Of a DNA stretch of 64,000 nt, positions 1 to 11,335 are shown piece by piece. The translations under genes were made by a program, and so were the position numbers. How positions within the stretch are numbered: the first letter of the stretch is position 1; each line of letters opens with the position of its first letter. Below the pieces are notes generated by a model. It was not told the DNA's origin. It saw only the letters and a list, made by a program, of their open reading frames with translations, and did no database searches. Origin of the DNA: Cornus controversa (taxonomy: Eukaryota > Streptophyta > Magnoliopsida > Cornales > Cornaceae); NCBI GenBank assembly GCA_026545225.1, contig CM048845.1, positions 120,097,033-120,161,032 of the forward strand, in the 5' to 3' direction.

Positions 1-101
1 TAGTTGTTAATTTGCTTTGATGCAAAATACTTATTCTTCCCATCTTTATGCGTAAATGATATGTTTATTATTTATCACCATTGGTTTGTACACTTCTTAA
101 G

Positions 102-2481
102 GTAGATGTTGAAGAAGTTGCGTATATTGCCAAAGAGTTATGGCGTGGACGAAGTGCGAGAGATCAATCTACAAAAGATGTAGGGCGTGGAATGTGGCGT
201 TCTATCAATGATTTAATGCTCGTGAGGTATGAATTGCTTTTGTACTGGTTACCTTTTACAATTAGGTATTCAAAAGTTCATTCGCTGAAGTAAAGCTTGG
301 AAAATCATATAAGTTGCTTTATCTTTCTTATAGATAATTTTTTTAGCATTATCATCACTCCACACGTGGACTTAAATAGCTCCCGAATTCTAGTCTTGGC
401 ATTTGGACACCAGCAAGAGATAATGAACTTTTCCTGTTAAAAACAGCCCATTGTTACTGAAACATAGTTCGCCCTCCTTTTTCTTTTTGGGTAAATTGAA
501 CTTTCACACTCCAAATTAGTGGCTTGCACACCCTGCGTTATGAGTCACACTCCAAATTAGTGGGTCAGTTATACTTGCACACCCTGCATTATTGAGTCAG
601 TTTCACTATCAGCCCCTGAACTTTAAAATGCATTAAAAAGAAATAAAAAGAATAAAATAAAAGAATGGAGAAGGTGTGAGTATGGCCATCGATAAAACCA
701 ACCGACAGTTCCATGTGACAAGCACATTATTGTTAGAAGAGTTTAACTTGGCAGTTTCCTCACCGTTATTTCGATTTTTGACTGTGTCAAAGATTAATTA
801 AGGCCAAATTAATCTTCTTCTTTATTTGGTAAGCTATCTGAGATTATATATGATTTTTTGGCCTTGTATAATTCTACTTCTCATATCCATCCTTCCTCTC
901 TGCAAAATTTTATAGTGGATCTTTTAGAGAGGTTTCTCTGAGAATTTTTAGTGAGAAAGCGATTTATGAATTGAGAGGTTCTGTAGAAGAAAAAAAACTC
1001 TTAGAGAGACATTGATGATGAGTGGAAGAGAAATCTAGAAGAATTGACCAATAATAGAGAGAAAGTGAGAGAGAGTTGATAAATAAAATCGATAGTATGG
1101 AGTGGAAGTGATGATTTGTATAGTGCCAACAGCATGGAGATGGCAAATGCTTATTGCCAACTAGGGGCGTGAATCGATGGTGGATAATGAAAATGCTCGG
1201 AATCACGGGGAAACGAAGTAATTGCAACTTGGTATCATTGAAAGGCAGTGAGGACTTTCAACTGCAGATCTGACGTTGAAGGTGGTTACTCCTGTCATCG
1301 TTGCGAAATTTCTATTTTTTATTGCTTCCACACGGCAATACTTCTCAAGTCATATACTTTTCAAGTTTGTGTTTCCCTTTGGTTTGAAACCTTTCATAGT
1401 TTCTTCGTGGAACTTGTAAAACTCAGGACCCAGAACTTACTGTAAAAGACTACTATTTTTCAAAAATGGTAAAGAAACCCAAGTGCAAATAATTAAGTCT
1501 GGTCTTCTTGGTCTCCAGATTGATTTTAGTTTTGTTTATGAAAAATAACTGCTTAGATTATAGCAATTTATCAAATTAGCATTCTGAATGTTTCTGGTAT
1601 GATTTGTTAAATAGCATCACGTGTATATCTCATTGTATGTTACCAACTTACCATGGTTCCTGTGTCTTTTTAACAAATACAACTGTTTCTCTTTACAAAG
1701 TTTGATGTTTCCTTCATGTTGGATGTCATATCGAATTTTACTCATTTTATTTTGCCCATGGTAACTTTTCAGGTGGGACCAGGCAAAGCCAGCATCCGTG
1801 TCAAACTTAATCCTTCTTAGATTTAAAGAGGTACTTCCTATTAATTGAATTCATTTGTATAGAATGATCATTACTTAGTGTCCTGTCAATGTGGGATGCA
1901 AGGAGGGTGAACTGGGGTAGAGAGTTAATACATTGGTAGTATTAGCACAAAACTGCTTTTAAGCCATCATGTGTTCTCATGCTTGATGGGTTGAGTTTTA
2001 CAACTGCACCAACCAGTGACCCCCCCTTATACATGTATATGTATATATATAAGTTCTTTTATGCTGGTAATGATTGGAAAGCTAATTGGAAGGATACACT
2101 AGAGTGGTCTCCTTTGATTTTGAAAATAGGTTAGCTTTATTAAGGTTGATTGATTCACATGAAAATGCAATGTATTGGCGTGATTTTCTTAAAGCTGCAA
2201 ATCATTTCATTTTAGTCTGCATAACATATTACAACCGTGGAAGTTGTGTTGTCTTTGGCAAATTACAGTTGCATGTTGACTAATTATTTATGCATGTGAG
2301 CATCTTCTACTTGTATTTTTATTTCTTTTTTACAATTGTAACCAAAGTGTCTATTTTTTTTCCCCATTAGGCTGATGAACACGAGTCAAGGACACCTGAA
2401 GATATAAAGGAAAATGAACCAGAATTTTTCACAAGGGTAACGTCTGTGCTGAAGCGAGCTGAAGCAGACTTCGGTTTGTAA
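102..2481 (+). CDS. ThiF/E1-like, probable TcdA-type tRNA threonylcarbamoyladenosine dehydratase, C-terminal exons only
   Basis: Three exons join in one open frame: 102-226, 1773-1830 and 2371-2481 (stop TAA 2479-2481). The borders are AG/GT, and phases 2 and 0 fit. The first exon reads VDVEEVAYIAKELWRGRSA and on to MLVR, the second RWDQAKPASVSNLILLRFKE, the third ADEHESRTPEDIKENEPEFF through LKRAEADFGL. The pattern 'LxLVRWDxxKPxxxxNLIL..KEADEHE' is what I know from the C-terminus of TcdA/Tcd1-type ThiF enzymes, which use ATP to cyclise N6-threonylcarbamoyladenosine at tRNA position 37, and of their plant homologues. The catalytic Rossmann fold lies upstream, outside the window, so function rests on the tail alone. 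The first intron is 1546 bp and the second 540 bp. The 3' UTR probably runs from 2482 to about 2850. Family assignment is from memory of the motif; exon structure is directly visible. Confidence 0.6.
505..598 (+). repeat. imperfect tandem duplication inside the first intron
   Basis: The string CACACTCCAAATTAGTGG occurs twice, each followed by TTGCACACCCTGC and a GAGT end. The second copy is about 10 bases longer. Just after it comes 'cagcccctgaacttt', a phrase typical of plant MULE termini, but I cannot find a partner end in the intron, so I do not call a full element. Confidence 0.6.
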
Positions 2482-3554
2482 GTGTTGGGGTCTATTCAAT
2501 GTTGTTTTCAGAGCATCTCACTCCCTCGATTTATTCTAGTCCAAGTCTGCTCTGCATTTCCTCGGTCTGTTTTCAGATCAATTAGTGCAATTGCTCAAGT
2601 ATGCAACACAATCTTCGCCATATACATGTTGAGATTTTGGGGAAAGATTAAGAAGCAGAAGGCATGGTTGCTGAGCGAGAACATTATATTTGCTAAATCC
2701 AATAGAATGACTAGAAATACATAAAAGACTTGCTTCTTTGATGACATTTTTGGGGGACTTGTGGTGGTGTTGTAGTAACTTCTTGAGAGCCGATCTGAGA
2801 TGAGCTCTGATCGCGAATGCACACAAAAGAAAAACATCTATTTTTTATTTGTTATGGAAATTTTGTGAACTCCAAATATTATCCTGAATGGAAATCGAGA
2901 AGTAGCTTGTTTTGTCCATGTCTTTCTTTTCTCCCTGGTTACTTCATTACATTAGCCCACAAAAGCTTTCCTAGATTTTTCTCATGGCCAATTTCCTCTT
3001 ACACGTACGGTCATTTTTTAGCTGTGGTAATAACGTTAGGCTTAATTGCACTTGATACCCTCCAACAAATATTGTTTTGTGGCCCACAATTTTCTTCAAC
3101 TATGTTGTTGGCATATAGATACAAAAGTTACAACTCATCTGCTTATCCATTAAATAAGGTTGTAAAATGACTTTATTGTCCATTTTATAAAAAAATTTAC
3201 GTGACTGAATATAAATTATATTAATTGTAAAATTATGACACACAATGTTTTTGAAATTTACTTAAAATTTCTAATTAATTCTACGCGTTCAAGTAGAAGA
3301 TTTGGAGAATTTAGTGGGATTTACGTGTATGACTCCTTCCCTTCCTGAGCTCAAGCTTAGGTATAATTCTTGGTCTGATTGTGATTTGCGAATCTTTCTA
3401 AGTATTTTTCGCTTTAACATGGTAGACCTACTCAAAGTCAACATGACCTTGTAAGTTGTAAGTGAAAGACTTATTCATCATTCCCCAACTTTTTTCCAAA
3501 GTTAAATTTAGGAAGCGAAGAAATTGCATAAAGTCTCCTTGGCTTGTTCTATTT
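2482..3554. other. 3' UTR followed by intergenic AT-rich DNA
   Basis: The first about 350 bases after the stop at 2481 probably form the 3' UTR of the TcdA-like gene. Short ORFs here show no family resemblance. Bases 3040-3180 contain a 'cttaattgcacttgataccctcc' type phrase resembling the outer end of a MULE-like element; no matching partner was found. Confidence 0.4.
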
Positions 3555-5031
3555 TAAATTTTCGATTTGCACAAACCTCACTATTTTATGGTTTTAAAAA
3601 ATAAGGGTGTCAAAGCAAAATTTCGCTAAACTTTTCTGAACTATCTATTTTTTTGTGTCAACTAGTAGCAGCACCTTCATCTTTGAAAAACTGTTAAACT
3701 ATACCCCCTCCAGCTAACTAGCTAACGGCAGTTCAATTCCGTTAATTTTACTCTGTTTTTACAAAATTACCCTTAAAAACTTATTTATTAAAAAAAAAAG
3801 GATAAAATATATTTAGCTCTTTGTGATCTGTCCTAAATACTCATATGGGTTATGTTTATAAAAAAAATTACACTCACTTTTTATTTTTCAAATTTTGATT
3901 AAAATATTCTAATGACAAAGAACAGAACATAACGATGAAAAGTGAATGTAATTATTTTACAAAAATAACACTTGGTAAAGGTTATGTATTTTTCCCTCAG
4001 AGAAAATAACTGAATACCAAGAAGCAGCGACAAGCAGCAGATGCAGATCCGACGACGGCGAAGATTTGGCGAGGAAGACGACGGTGACTCAGATTCCGGC
4101 AGCGACAGAAAGAATCGTTGAGGCGACGACAGCGGCGAAAGGCTCGACCAACGACAATAAAGGCAATTGGCGATGGTGATGACTGTGAGTTGCTGCTGCG
4201 ATGGTGTTTCGGCGGCGAGACCCACCGAATTGGCTGTTGTAGCGGCAGTGGTTTCAGTGATATTTTTGTTATATGGGTTTGACGATGATGGGTTGAGACT
4301 TTTGCGGTTGCTATTGGGTTTGCTTAATGATCGCGGCAATGATACTGTCACTATATCTTTATCTCTATTCATTTTCTCCGCGTCTCTATGATTTGGTAAG
4401 TCTTCTTAAAGGTTTAGCTTATCTCCACTTCAACTTCATTTGATCTATTTTCTATGGACATACTTGAAGAAATTTTAATTTTATTGGATTGAAATATTTG
4501 TTTTTTATTTTTATTTTTATGAAATAAATTAGTATTATAATTACTCATTTGAGCCTATGATTTTTGGATGATTGAACAGAGCCCAGATGGGGATATCTTT
4601 GACTGTGCACCCTCCTCTCATCAACCAGCTTTTGATTATCCATTTCTCAAAGATCACAAAATCCAGGTAAAATTGAACAAATCCTATTACTCAGATCTGG
4701 CACATGAATGGTAAATGCCCTGAAAGCACTATACCCATCAGAGAACAAAGAATTATGATGTTCTTAGAGCAAGCTCCGTTAAAATATATGGGAACAAGAA
4801 TCATGAATGAAAATGGTCATCATTGTAGCTTAAACAGCTAAAACTCAGAGCAGGGGTATTTTGGGTAGGGTAGTTTTGTAAAAACACGCGCACACAAACT
4901 AACGGATCGGATTGTCGGTGGCTGGAGGGGTGTATTTTGGCAGGTTTTTATTAGCTGGTACAAAAAATAGTTCAGGGAATTTTTTGAGAAAATTGAATGG
5001 TTCAGAGGGGTTTGTTGCAATTTTGCCCAAT
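3555..5031. mobile_element. degraded Mutator-like element carrying captured gene exons (Pack-MULE-like)
   Basis: The two ends are inverted relatives of each other. Inside the left end is 'ctgaactatctatttttttgt' (about 3637-3657). The complement of the right end (about 4955-5030) reads 'ctgaactattttttgtacc' at the matching place and ends 'gggcaaaattgcaac'. Such ends are usual for plant MULEs. The ends have diverged and I could not identify a convincing 9-bp target-site duplication, so the outer limits are good only to about 20 bases. The interior (4000-4400) is much richer in G and C than its surroundings and includes an unrecognised reading frame on the minus strand (3899-4372). Bases 4580-4800 match neprosin exons. 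Confidence 0.5.
4580..4800 (+). pseudogene. neprosin (DUF4409/DUF239) gene fragment captured in the MULE-like element
   Basis: Exon-like segment 4580-4666 is preceded by a splice acceptor (gattgaacag) and followed by GT. It reads [20 protein letters not shown] then PFLKDHKIQ. This resembles the 'KSPDGDIIDCVHISHQPAFDHP' part of the neprosin activation-peptide domain. A second segment from 4695 reads [16 protein letters not shown], like the 'LWHLNGRCPEGTVPIRRT' part of the same domain. The segment that normally lies between them is missing, and the remaining intron is only 28 bases. The C-terminal neprosin peptidase domain is absent. The fragment therefore cannot make an active enzyme. Similarity is recalled from the family, not searched. 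Confidence 0.72.
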
Positions 5032-6841
5032 TAAGAATGAACCAAGCTAATGCTTTGGATACCAAATGGGAATTAAAATTGTTTTTATTCACATAGATAA
5101 TTGTCATTGTAACCCAAAGAGTGACAAGGACTGTTCAGCTGCATGTCTATTTTAAGAGTTTAAATTCAACCTTGATTTGTTTAGTATGCATCAAGCACGG
5201 TGCAAGTCACTGCAACTAATGTAGACCTTGTCAAATTTGGATTTGTCATAAGGGAGCAAATTAGCTTTAAGAAACATCATTATAGAATCTTAGCAGATTT
5301 CCTAATATTAAAGCACAAATTGTAAATTCCAGCTAGGTCTAGAATTGTGGTTGGAGAGGCAAGCTCAACAGAAAAAGACCAGAATCATGTAAGAATTTGG
5401 TAGGATAAATTACACTTTGACTTAGATTAACGAGAAAAATATATGTGTGTGTATATATATATATATATTAATCTCATAGGACAAGTCTTTAAATAAAGTA
5501 GAATGACAAATTTTCATTCATGTAGCCCACTCCAAATAATTGAAAATTTAGAATAATACTTTGTTGAGTATAGTATTTCAAGATAAGTAGTCAATGTAGT
5601 TTTGTGTATGTTACCTAAGTTACGTTGATGTGAACAATAAAAACCAAAATTTTTGCTCTTGCCTCTCTTTTGGATGGCTGGTATGGATAAAAGCATCAAG
5701 CGTTTCTCTAACATCAAATTAGTTATCAAGATTATTCTTATATTTTTGAAAGTACTAATGACCTCTCACCATTCATATAACTTCATTGGGATGACTAAAA
5801 TTTTGATCAAACTGCATTAAATAATGAAAAAGAAAATAGAATCAATAAACGTTGTATTAAAATATAGTAATATACAAGTTATGTAGTTAACCCAAAATAT
5901 GTGTATGAATTTAAAGAAATTAACTCATTAGATGGTTTCTACTGACCCCTTCCTTATGGGCGTGTTTAGGTCATAATGAGTTGAACTTTACTTAGACTCT
6001 TGGCTCATAAGATCTTTGGGGTGCTCTCCTTAAGTCACTGGTTCGAGTCTCACTGAAGATGAGGCATAGGTTTAAATGATGCACGTGGTTTGAGGATGAT
6101 TTAATTTGAAATTTTTACTTAGTTGCTTAATTAGTATTGTTAGCTAGCTTGTACCAATCAATTTATATATAATAGAGTATAAAAATTCATTAATCATTCT
6201 GCTGATGCAACCTCATCTCTGCTAAATGTAATTAATCAATCTGTTGTGCTGGCTAAACAAGTTCATTTTTCATTTAGGTTAGCGTTTAAGTATTTTTTAT
6301 TTTCCTTATTGTTTAAATTCAGACATTGATGTTTCTGAAAAACAGTTACATCTGTCTTGGAGGTTTTCTCCACCATTTTCCTTTTGTTGTTTTGGTTCAA
6401 TCTCTCTAAAGGTTTGTCTGTGTGTACATTTTATGTTGATCTATTCATCATCCCTCTCCTTCTCTATGCTCTTCACCACTTTCCATCCACCGTGTGCTAG
6501 CCGGTGTGGACAGGTATTTGAGCCAGTACTGGCATTCCATTAAAGTAGTACTAAGCTTCTGAAGTCTGTTCTTCGGTGTTTAAAACACAAGTTTCAGGTT
6601 TCAAGCTCACTTTTTATTTCTTCGAATCAAAGTATGTACAAGCTGTATCTTGTTGCCCTTTTTCGTCCCATGATTACATGCAGGCAAAGAAATAGCTATG
6701 CATTATGAATAGTAATCTTTAAAATTTATGATTTGATGTTCCATTAATACTAATTGCCATTTCTAGCTGAAACTGATCATGCTTGCATGTTATTTATGGT
6801 ACCGTTTCTCTATATATCCTGGAATGGTAATTACAGATTTG

Positions 6842-6881
<40 letters not shown>

Positions 6882-7202
6882 GTTGATTATATAGTTCCTA
6901 TATAAACAAAAGCTTTCATACAAGAAGTTTCTATACACAAAATGATACAGTGTAATTGGATCTTATAATGTTCATTTATGTGCCTTGTGAATATAAAAAT
7001 GTCACTAGTATATCATTCTGGATGAAGACTTTGTATTAGAATTATGCTAATCTATTTTCAGACTTCATGGGTTAATTATCAATGCTTAAAGTACCCTTAT
7101 GTGTTGTGTTCTATGTCTCATTTTTGTTGGCAATCTTCCAATCTCTCTTTGGTGCCTCACATTTCTTCCTGCAACTTTGCAGCTCTAAAATCTCACACAA
7201 AC
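5032..7202. other. intergenic DNA upstream of the DUF4220 gene
   Basis: AT-rich, with no gene seen. It holds a (TG)n(TA)n tract at about 5443-5468, a SINE-like segment at about 5960-6110, and a long (TA)n run at 6848-6879 about 330 bases before the start codon at 7203. Confidence 0.5.
5960..6110 (+). repeat. possible tRNA-derived SINE remnant
   Basis: Contains GGTTCGAGTC at 6040-6049, a good RNA polymerase III B box. TGGCTCATAAGATC at 6001-6014 could be a decayed A box at a plausible distance. It has no cloverleaf and therefore is not a tRNA gene. The assignment is weak. Confidence 0.3.
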
Positions 7203-9224
7203 ATGGAAGAAGTAAAGAGAATAGTTGACGTTTTGGAACTGCGAGTTTCAATCATATCAAGCACCATCTTGCAGATACCTCTTATCATTTCACCTTACCT
7301 TCTAAAATTAAGCTCATCTCATCCTTCTCTAAGAATCATCTGGCTTGCCCTTTATCTTGCAATAGACTTTCTAGCAACACTTTGTCTGGGAATCATTTTC
7401 CATGTAAACATGGATCCAAATAAATCTAGTAGTCCCCAAAACAAGTACTTGTTGGCCATCTGGGCACCAGTCATTCTTCTTCACCTAGCCGCTCACAGTA
7501 CGGTCACAGCCTTTTCTTTAGCAGACAATGAGTTTTGGCTGAGTCACATTATTCGATTTGTGTATCGAGTGATGACCGCTTTATTAATCTGCATTCTTGC
7601 TTCCACTGAAAGACGACTTGATTTCACTTCCATTACTTTGCTCATTGCTAGTACCTTAAAATTTGGTGAGCGAGTTTGGGCACTTAAACCTGGAAGCATG
7701 GATGGGTTGAGGAGATCTGCATTCAAGGAATCCGACACTGGGCTAAGCATCAGAGAAATCATGCACATTGCAAGCAGTTATATTGCTGCAAACAGACATG
7801 GCAATTTGGGTTGCCATTTTGACACACCTGAAGAGCAGGCTGATCATCTAGACGTGTCCTCCTCAAATACTGATGAAGTAACATTCTTATGTGCAGCTTA
7901 TCAAAATTTCAACAAATACAAATGTTTATATAACGACTGTAGATTGTATGCAAATGGGGATGAGCAAGGACAGTCTTTTAGGGATATGGACATCCTAAAT
8001 GCCTGCAATTTGATGGAAATGGAGCTCAGCTTTGCATATGACCTCTTTTACACCAAAAGGATCTTTTTGCACTCCATTTGGTGTTGGACTTTTCGGTTGG
8101 CAGTCCTTCTTCTAATCTCCTCTGCTTTTGGGTTTTTTTATCATATTGATAAGAATGAATTTGTTGACCGAGATGTGAGTTTTACCTACACTTTGCTGAT
8201 TATGACACTGATACTTGAGGTAGTGAGCTTTTTGGAATCTCTTATGGCGAATCGCACAATAGTGCAAGTTGGTTTTCAGGCAGGATGGAAATGGAGAATC
8301 CTGGAGGGCAGCATTCTAAGGCTTCGAAGTATCATAACCAAAACAAGAAGAATAATTTTTCCAAGGCGGTCCATTTCATTCGGGCAGTTCAGTCTGCTAA
8401 GCTTTTGCTTCGAAGACTACAAGTCCAGGGTTTGGGTAAAACAAGTGCTCAACTTTTTTGAACTTAAAGAGCTCTGGGACAACTACTGGTACACTTGCTA
8501 TGATTCACTTGATGATCATCCTGAACTCAGGAATCAAATCTTCAACCAAGTGCGAAGAAGAGTAAATGAAGAAGAGACACACAATGCAAACACTTTCTAC
8601 ATTGCACCTGTAAGTGCTAGTGTAAAGAGAGAGATGCCTCCCAACAGAATTTTACAGGCAAACTTGGAGAGGGATTTTGAAGAGTGTCTTATAGTTTGGC
8701 ACTTAGCCACATACCTGTGCTATGGAACCTCCAGCGAACCTCCATTCCAACTTCAAAACGCCAAGTGTGTATCTGATTACATGCTCTACCTTCTGGCTGT
8801 ACAACCTTCCATGCTGTCAAAATTGACCACAACTGAAATCACAAGTTATCGCAAGGCGTGTGCTGCATCCATCCAATTGTATTCAGATTACAGAATAGCT
8901 AATGATGGAGTTGAGGTTTATGAAGAACTAGAACGTATATGTTTCATACTTGAGGTGATTCCAAGGGAGCAAAGAGTACTGTGGAACAACTCTTTGTTGC
9001 TTGATGGATTTGAACTTGCTCGTGAACTTAGATTGTTGGAAGGATTAGTAGGAAACAATATATGGGAGTTGGTGTTTAAGGTTTGGGTGGACATGCTCTC
9101 ATTTTCTGCAGCTCACAGCCAGGGCAAACACCATGCCGAGCAGCTTGGCAACGGAGGGGAGTTTCTCACGTATGTCTGGCTTTTCATGATCAATTTGGTT
9201 CTGGATTCCCATTATAATATGTAA
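7203..9224 (+). CDS. DUF4220/DUF594 multi-pass membrane protein
   Basis: Intronless, 673 residues from ATG 7203 (MEEVKRIVDVLELRVSII). The frame is open upstream to 7044, but the extra 53 residues look like non-coding sequence, and family members begin close to this methionine. Hydrophobic helices are visible at about residues 10-30, 40-62, 84-105 and 112-134, and again at about 297-316 and 330-352; this is the usual DUF4220 layout. The C-terminus (HAEQLGNGGEFLTYVWLFMI, about 643-662) is the DUF594 signature, a Gly-Gly-Glu-Phe-Leu-Thr motif. The family is plant-specific and has no established biochemical role; members are often clustered and fast-evolving. No frameshift or stop is seen, so it is probably functional. 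Confidence 0.9.
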   Translation: MEEVKRIVDVLELRVSIISSTILQIPLIISPYLLKLSSSHPSLRIIWLALYLAIDFLATLCLGIIFHVNMDPNKSSSPQNKYLLAIWAPVILLHLAAHSTVTAFSLADNEFWLSHIIRFVYRVMTALLICILASTERRLDFTSITLLIASTLKFGERVWALKPGSMDGLRRSAFKESDTGLSIREIMHIASSYIAANRHGNLGCHFDTPEEQADHLDVSSSNTDEVTFLCAAYQNFNKYKCLYNDCRLYANGDEQGQSFRDMDILNACNLMEMELSFAYDLFYTKRIFLHSIWCWTFRLAVLLLISSAFGFFYHIDKNEFVDRDVSFTYTLLIMTLILEVVSFLESLMANRTIVQVGFQAGWKWRILEGSILRLRSIITKTRRIIFPRRSISFGQFSLLSFCFEDYKSRVWVKQVLNFFELKELWDNYWYTCYDSLDDHPELRNQIFNQVRRRVNEEETHNANTFYIAPVSASVKREMPPNRILQANLERDFEECLIVWHLATYLCYGTSSEPPFQLQNAKCVSDYMLYLLAVQPSMLSKLTTTEITSYRKACAASIQLYSDYRIANDGVEVYEELERICFILEVIPREQRVLWNNSLLLDGFELARELRLLEGLVGNNIWELVFKVWVDMLSFSAAHSQGKHHAEQLGNGGEFLTYVWLFMINLVLDSHYNM

Positions 9225-10057
9225 GTTGAAAATGCAGAAGGGGCAGTAGATCTTCAATAAAACGTGCATTTTGGGTGCGCAGTAGTTGTTGCTATTTGCT
9301 AGGTATCAGGGTGCCAAGAGATACATATGTAGTAATGTACTCCTTTCATTTCTTGAATGTTTAAAATTGAAGCTTTATGATTTCACATCTCATACTGTGA
9401 GAAACTTACTTTTTCTATTGGTAAATTTTATTGTCAAAACATATTTTAATTGAACAACAAGTGATTGACACAAGTTCATGAGATTGGAATTGAACATCAC
9501 TAGGTCCGGTAAGTGAGTGTGCAAGTATACTTGTTTTTTTTTAAATGTTTCTAAATGTTTTGAAGAATAAAATATGTTCAGAAAATAAATTTGATAAGTT
9601 TTCCAGATAATATTTATATTGTCAGAAAATAAATTTGATAAGTTTTCCTGTCACTAAGAGAAGATCATTGTGAGTTGATTGAATTGACCTGGATCGGTAT
9701 TGTTCACGGTTCCGAAGGGACTTGAATGATTTAGGTTCATAATATTATAAAAAATTGATCAAAAATTAAATTTTCATATATATATATATATTTTATTTAT
9801 TATTGTATTGGATTGTATCTATATTTTATTTTAAATTTATCTTATCACATGGTATACTTAACCCATATCCTTGCTTCCTAGGATTACAACTAATCTTTCG
9901 ACTTATAATTAGTGATTGAGCATTGATGACACTTTAACGCATTTAAGTAAAGCTTTATTCAGCTATCTCTTTTTCTTTTTCTTTTTTCTCGTCTCGGTAG
10001 ACAGAATCCATCTCTAGTAACTTTTTAAACATACCAACATATGAATGATGCTACATT
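9225..10057. other. 3' flank and intergenic DNA
   Basis: AT-rich, no gene. It contains a short direct repeat (AGAAAATAAATTTGATAAGTTTTCC, about 9577-9604 and 9624-9648) and a (TA)n tract at about 9777-9792. Confidence 0.4.
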
Positions 10058-10310
10058 ACTATTATTATTATTATTATTATTTGCACCAAACAAGGAAAAA
10101 GAAACTACAAAACAAAACAGCAACAGTCTATGGACAGAGCAATAGAGACACTAGATGAAAGAGAGACCCAATTAAAACAATAGGCTCTAGACTGAAGAGC
10201 CAACTTGCCCACCTCATGGGCAACAGAGTGGCAATCTCTTGGGGTCCAGGAGATAGCAATGTCACTTGTCACTGAGGGAAGAGAGCATGGAACTATTATC
10301 CAATTAACTA
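10058..10310 (-). mobile_element. 5'-truncated non-LTR (LINE) fragment, RNase H end
   Basis: Read on the minus strand, the segment encodes ISWTPRDCHSVAHEVGKLAL. This resembles the C-terminal part of the plant RNase H-like domain found in LINE-derived proteins ('WVPREANxVAHxLAK'). It is followed by a short 3' region and, at its minus-strand 3' end (10059-10081), by an (AAT)n tail on the same strand, as expected of a target-primed LINE insertion. Only the last part of the element is present. Confidence 0.5.
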
Positions 10311-11172
10311 CTGAGATTATTTATTATACCTTTTGTTATAGTGATTTTTGAAATGTTTAAAATAAACCCAACACATATAAAATGCATATATACATTTGGG
10401 TCTACACAAAATGAAAAGTACTTTTCCATAAATGCACGACAATATATACGTCATATATGTATTTTCTAGAGTAAAAGTATCTGTGTTTGTGGATATTCTG
10501 GCTTAAACGCAAGTCAAATGCATATTTCTATACATTTCATATAAAAATGCATTAAAAGATAGATGTGTTTTTTTTTTGTTAAATAAAATTTGTATTAAAA
10601 GAAAAAACTGTAGAATATACAAGGAAAATACCAGGCCTATAAAAAGGCCTCTAAGGGTGCAAAATAAAAGAAATAAAAAGCTTTGGCCAGAATACTCAAC
10701 AATAAATGTGAGTACTCATGAATTTAATTATCGTTAAACGCATTTAAAACTCAAATATAAAAGAGTTTAATACAAGAGTAGTGCTAGACAACCCTACATA
10801 ATTCGACTCCAACGTGATTTCTAACTGTAGGTCATTTTAAACCCAAAATATATTAAGTTGGCAACTTTTGATCTCCAATTTCAACATAAGCTTACGACCT
10901 CTGTCTCTTTACTATTTCAAAACCATGAATTCAAGAAAACGAGTGCAAGAATTCTCAAATATGTTATTCTTTACTGCCATTCTTTTTTTTTCCTTTCCAC
11001 TTTGCATATCTCAATAATTCGTCAATTAATTTAGGGTTAGGGTTTCTGAATCAATCATTATCCATATGCATCAACAATTTTCAATTTTTTAGGTTTCTCA
11101 AAGAGAGAGAAGTGAGAGAGTGAGCATTTAGTGGTGAGCACTCCAAATTTGTGTGAAAAAATTGGGATTAGG
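10311..11172. other. intergenic DNA, possible second LINE 3' end
   Basis: No gene seen. At 10566-10680 a poly-T run followed by 'ttaaataaaatttgtattaaaag' and 'ccaggcctataaaaaggcc' resembles the 3' end of another LINE on the minus strand (poly-A on that strand), but no coding remnant supports it. Confidence 0.3.
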
Positions 11173-11335
11173 GTGAGAGAGTGAACAAGCAAAGATAAGA
11201 GAAAGTTTGAGAGAAGAAATTGGAAATGCAGTGAGAGAGTGAACAAACAAATATAAAAGAAAGTTTGAGAGAAGAAATTGGAAATGGAGTGAGAGAGTGA
11301 ACAAGCGAAAGATAAAAGAAAGTTTGAGAGAAGTC
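11173..11335 (+). repeat. 58-bp tandem repeat, about 2.8 copies
   Basis: The unit begins GTGAGAGAGTGAACAAGC and contains GAAAGTTTGAGAGAAG. Copies start at 11173, 11231 and 11289, with a few substitutions between them. A degenerate partial copy starts near 11112. The block is strongly purine-rich on the plus strand. Reading frames across it are artefacts of the repeat. Confidence 0.85.

Noticed and set aside
6001-6060. tRNA gene
   Set aside because: A B box is present but no acceptor stem or cloverleaf can be drawn; retained only as a possible SINE.
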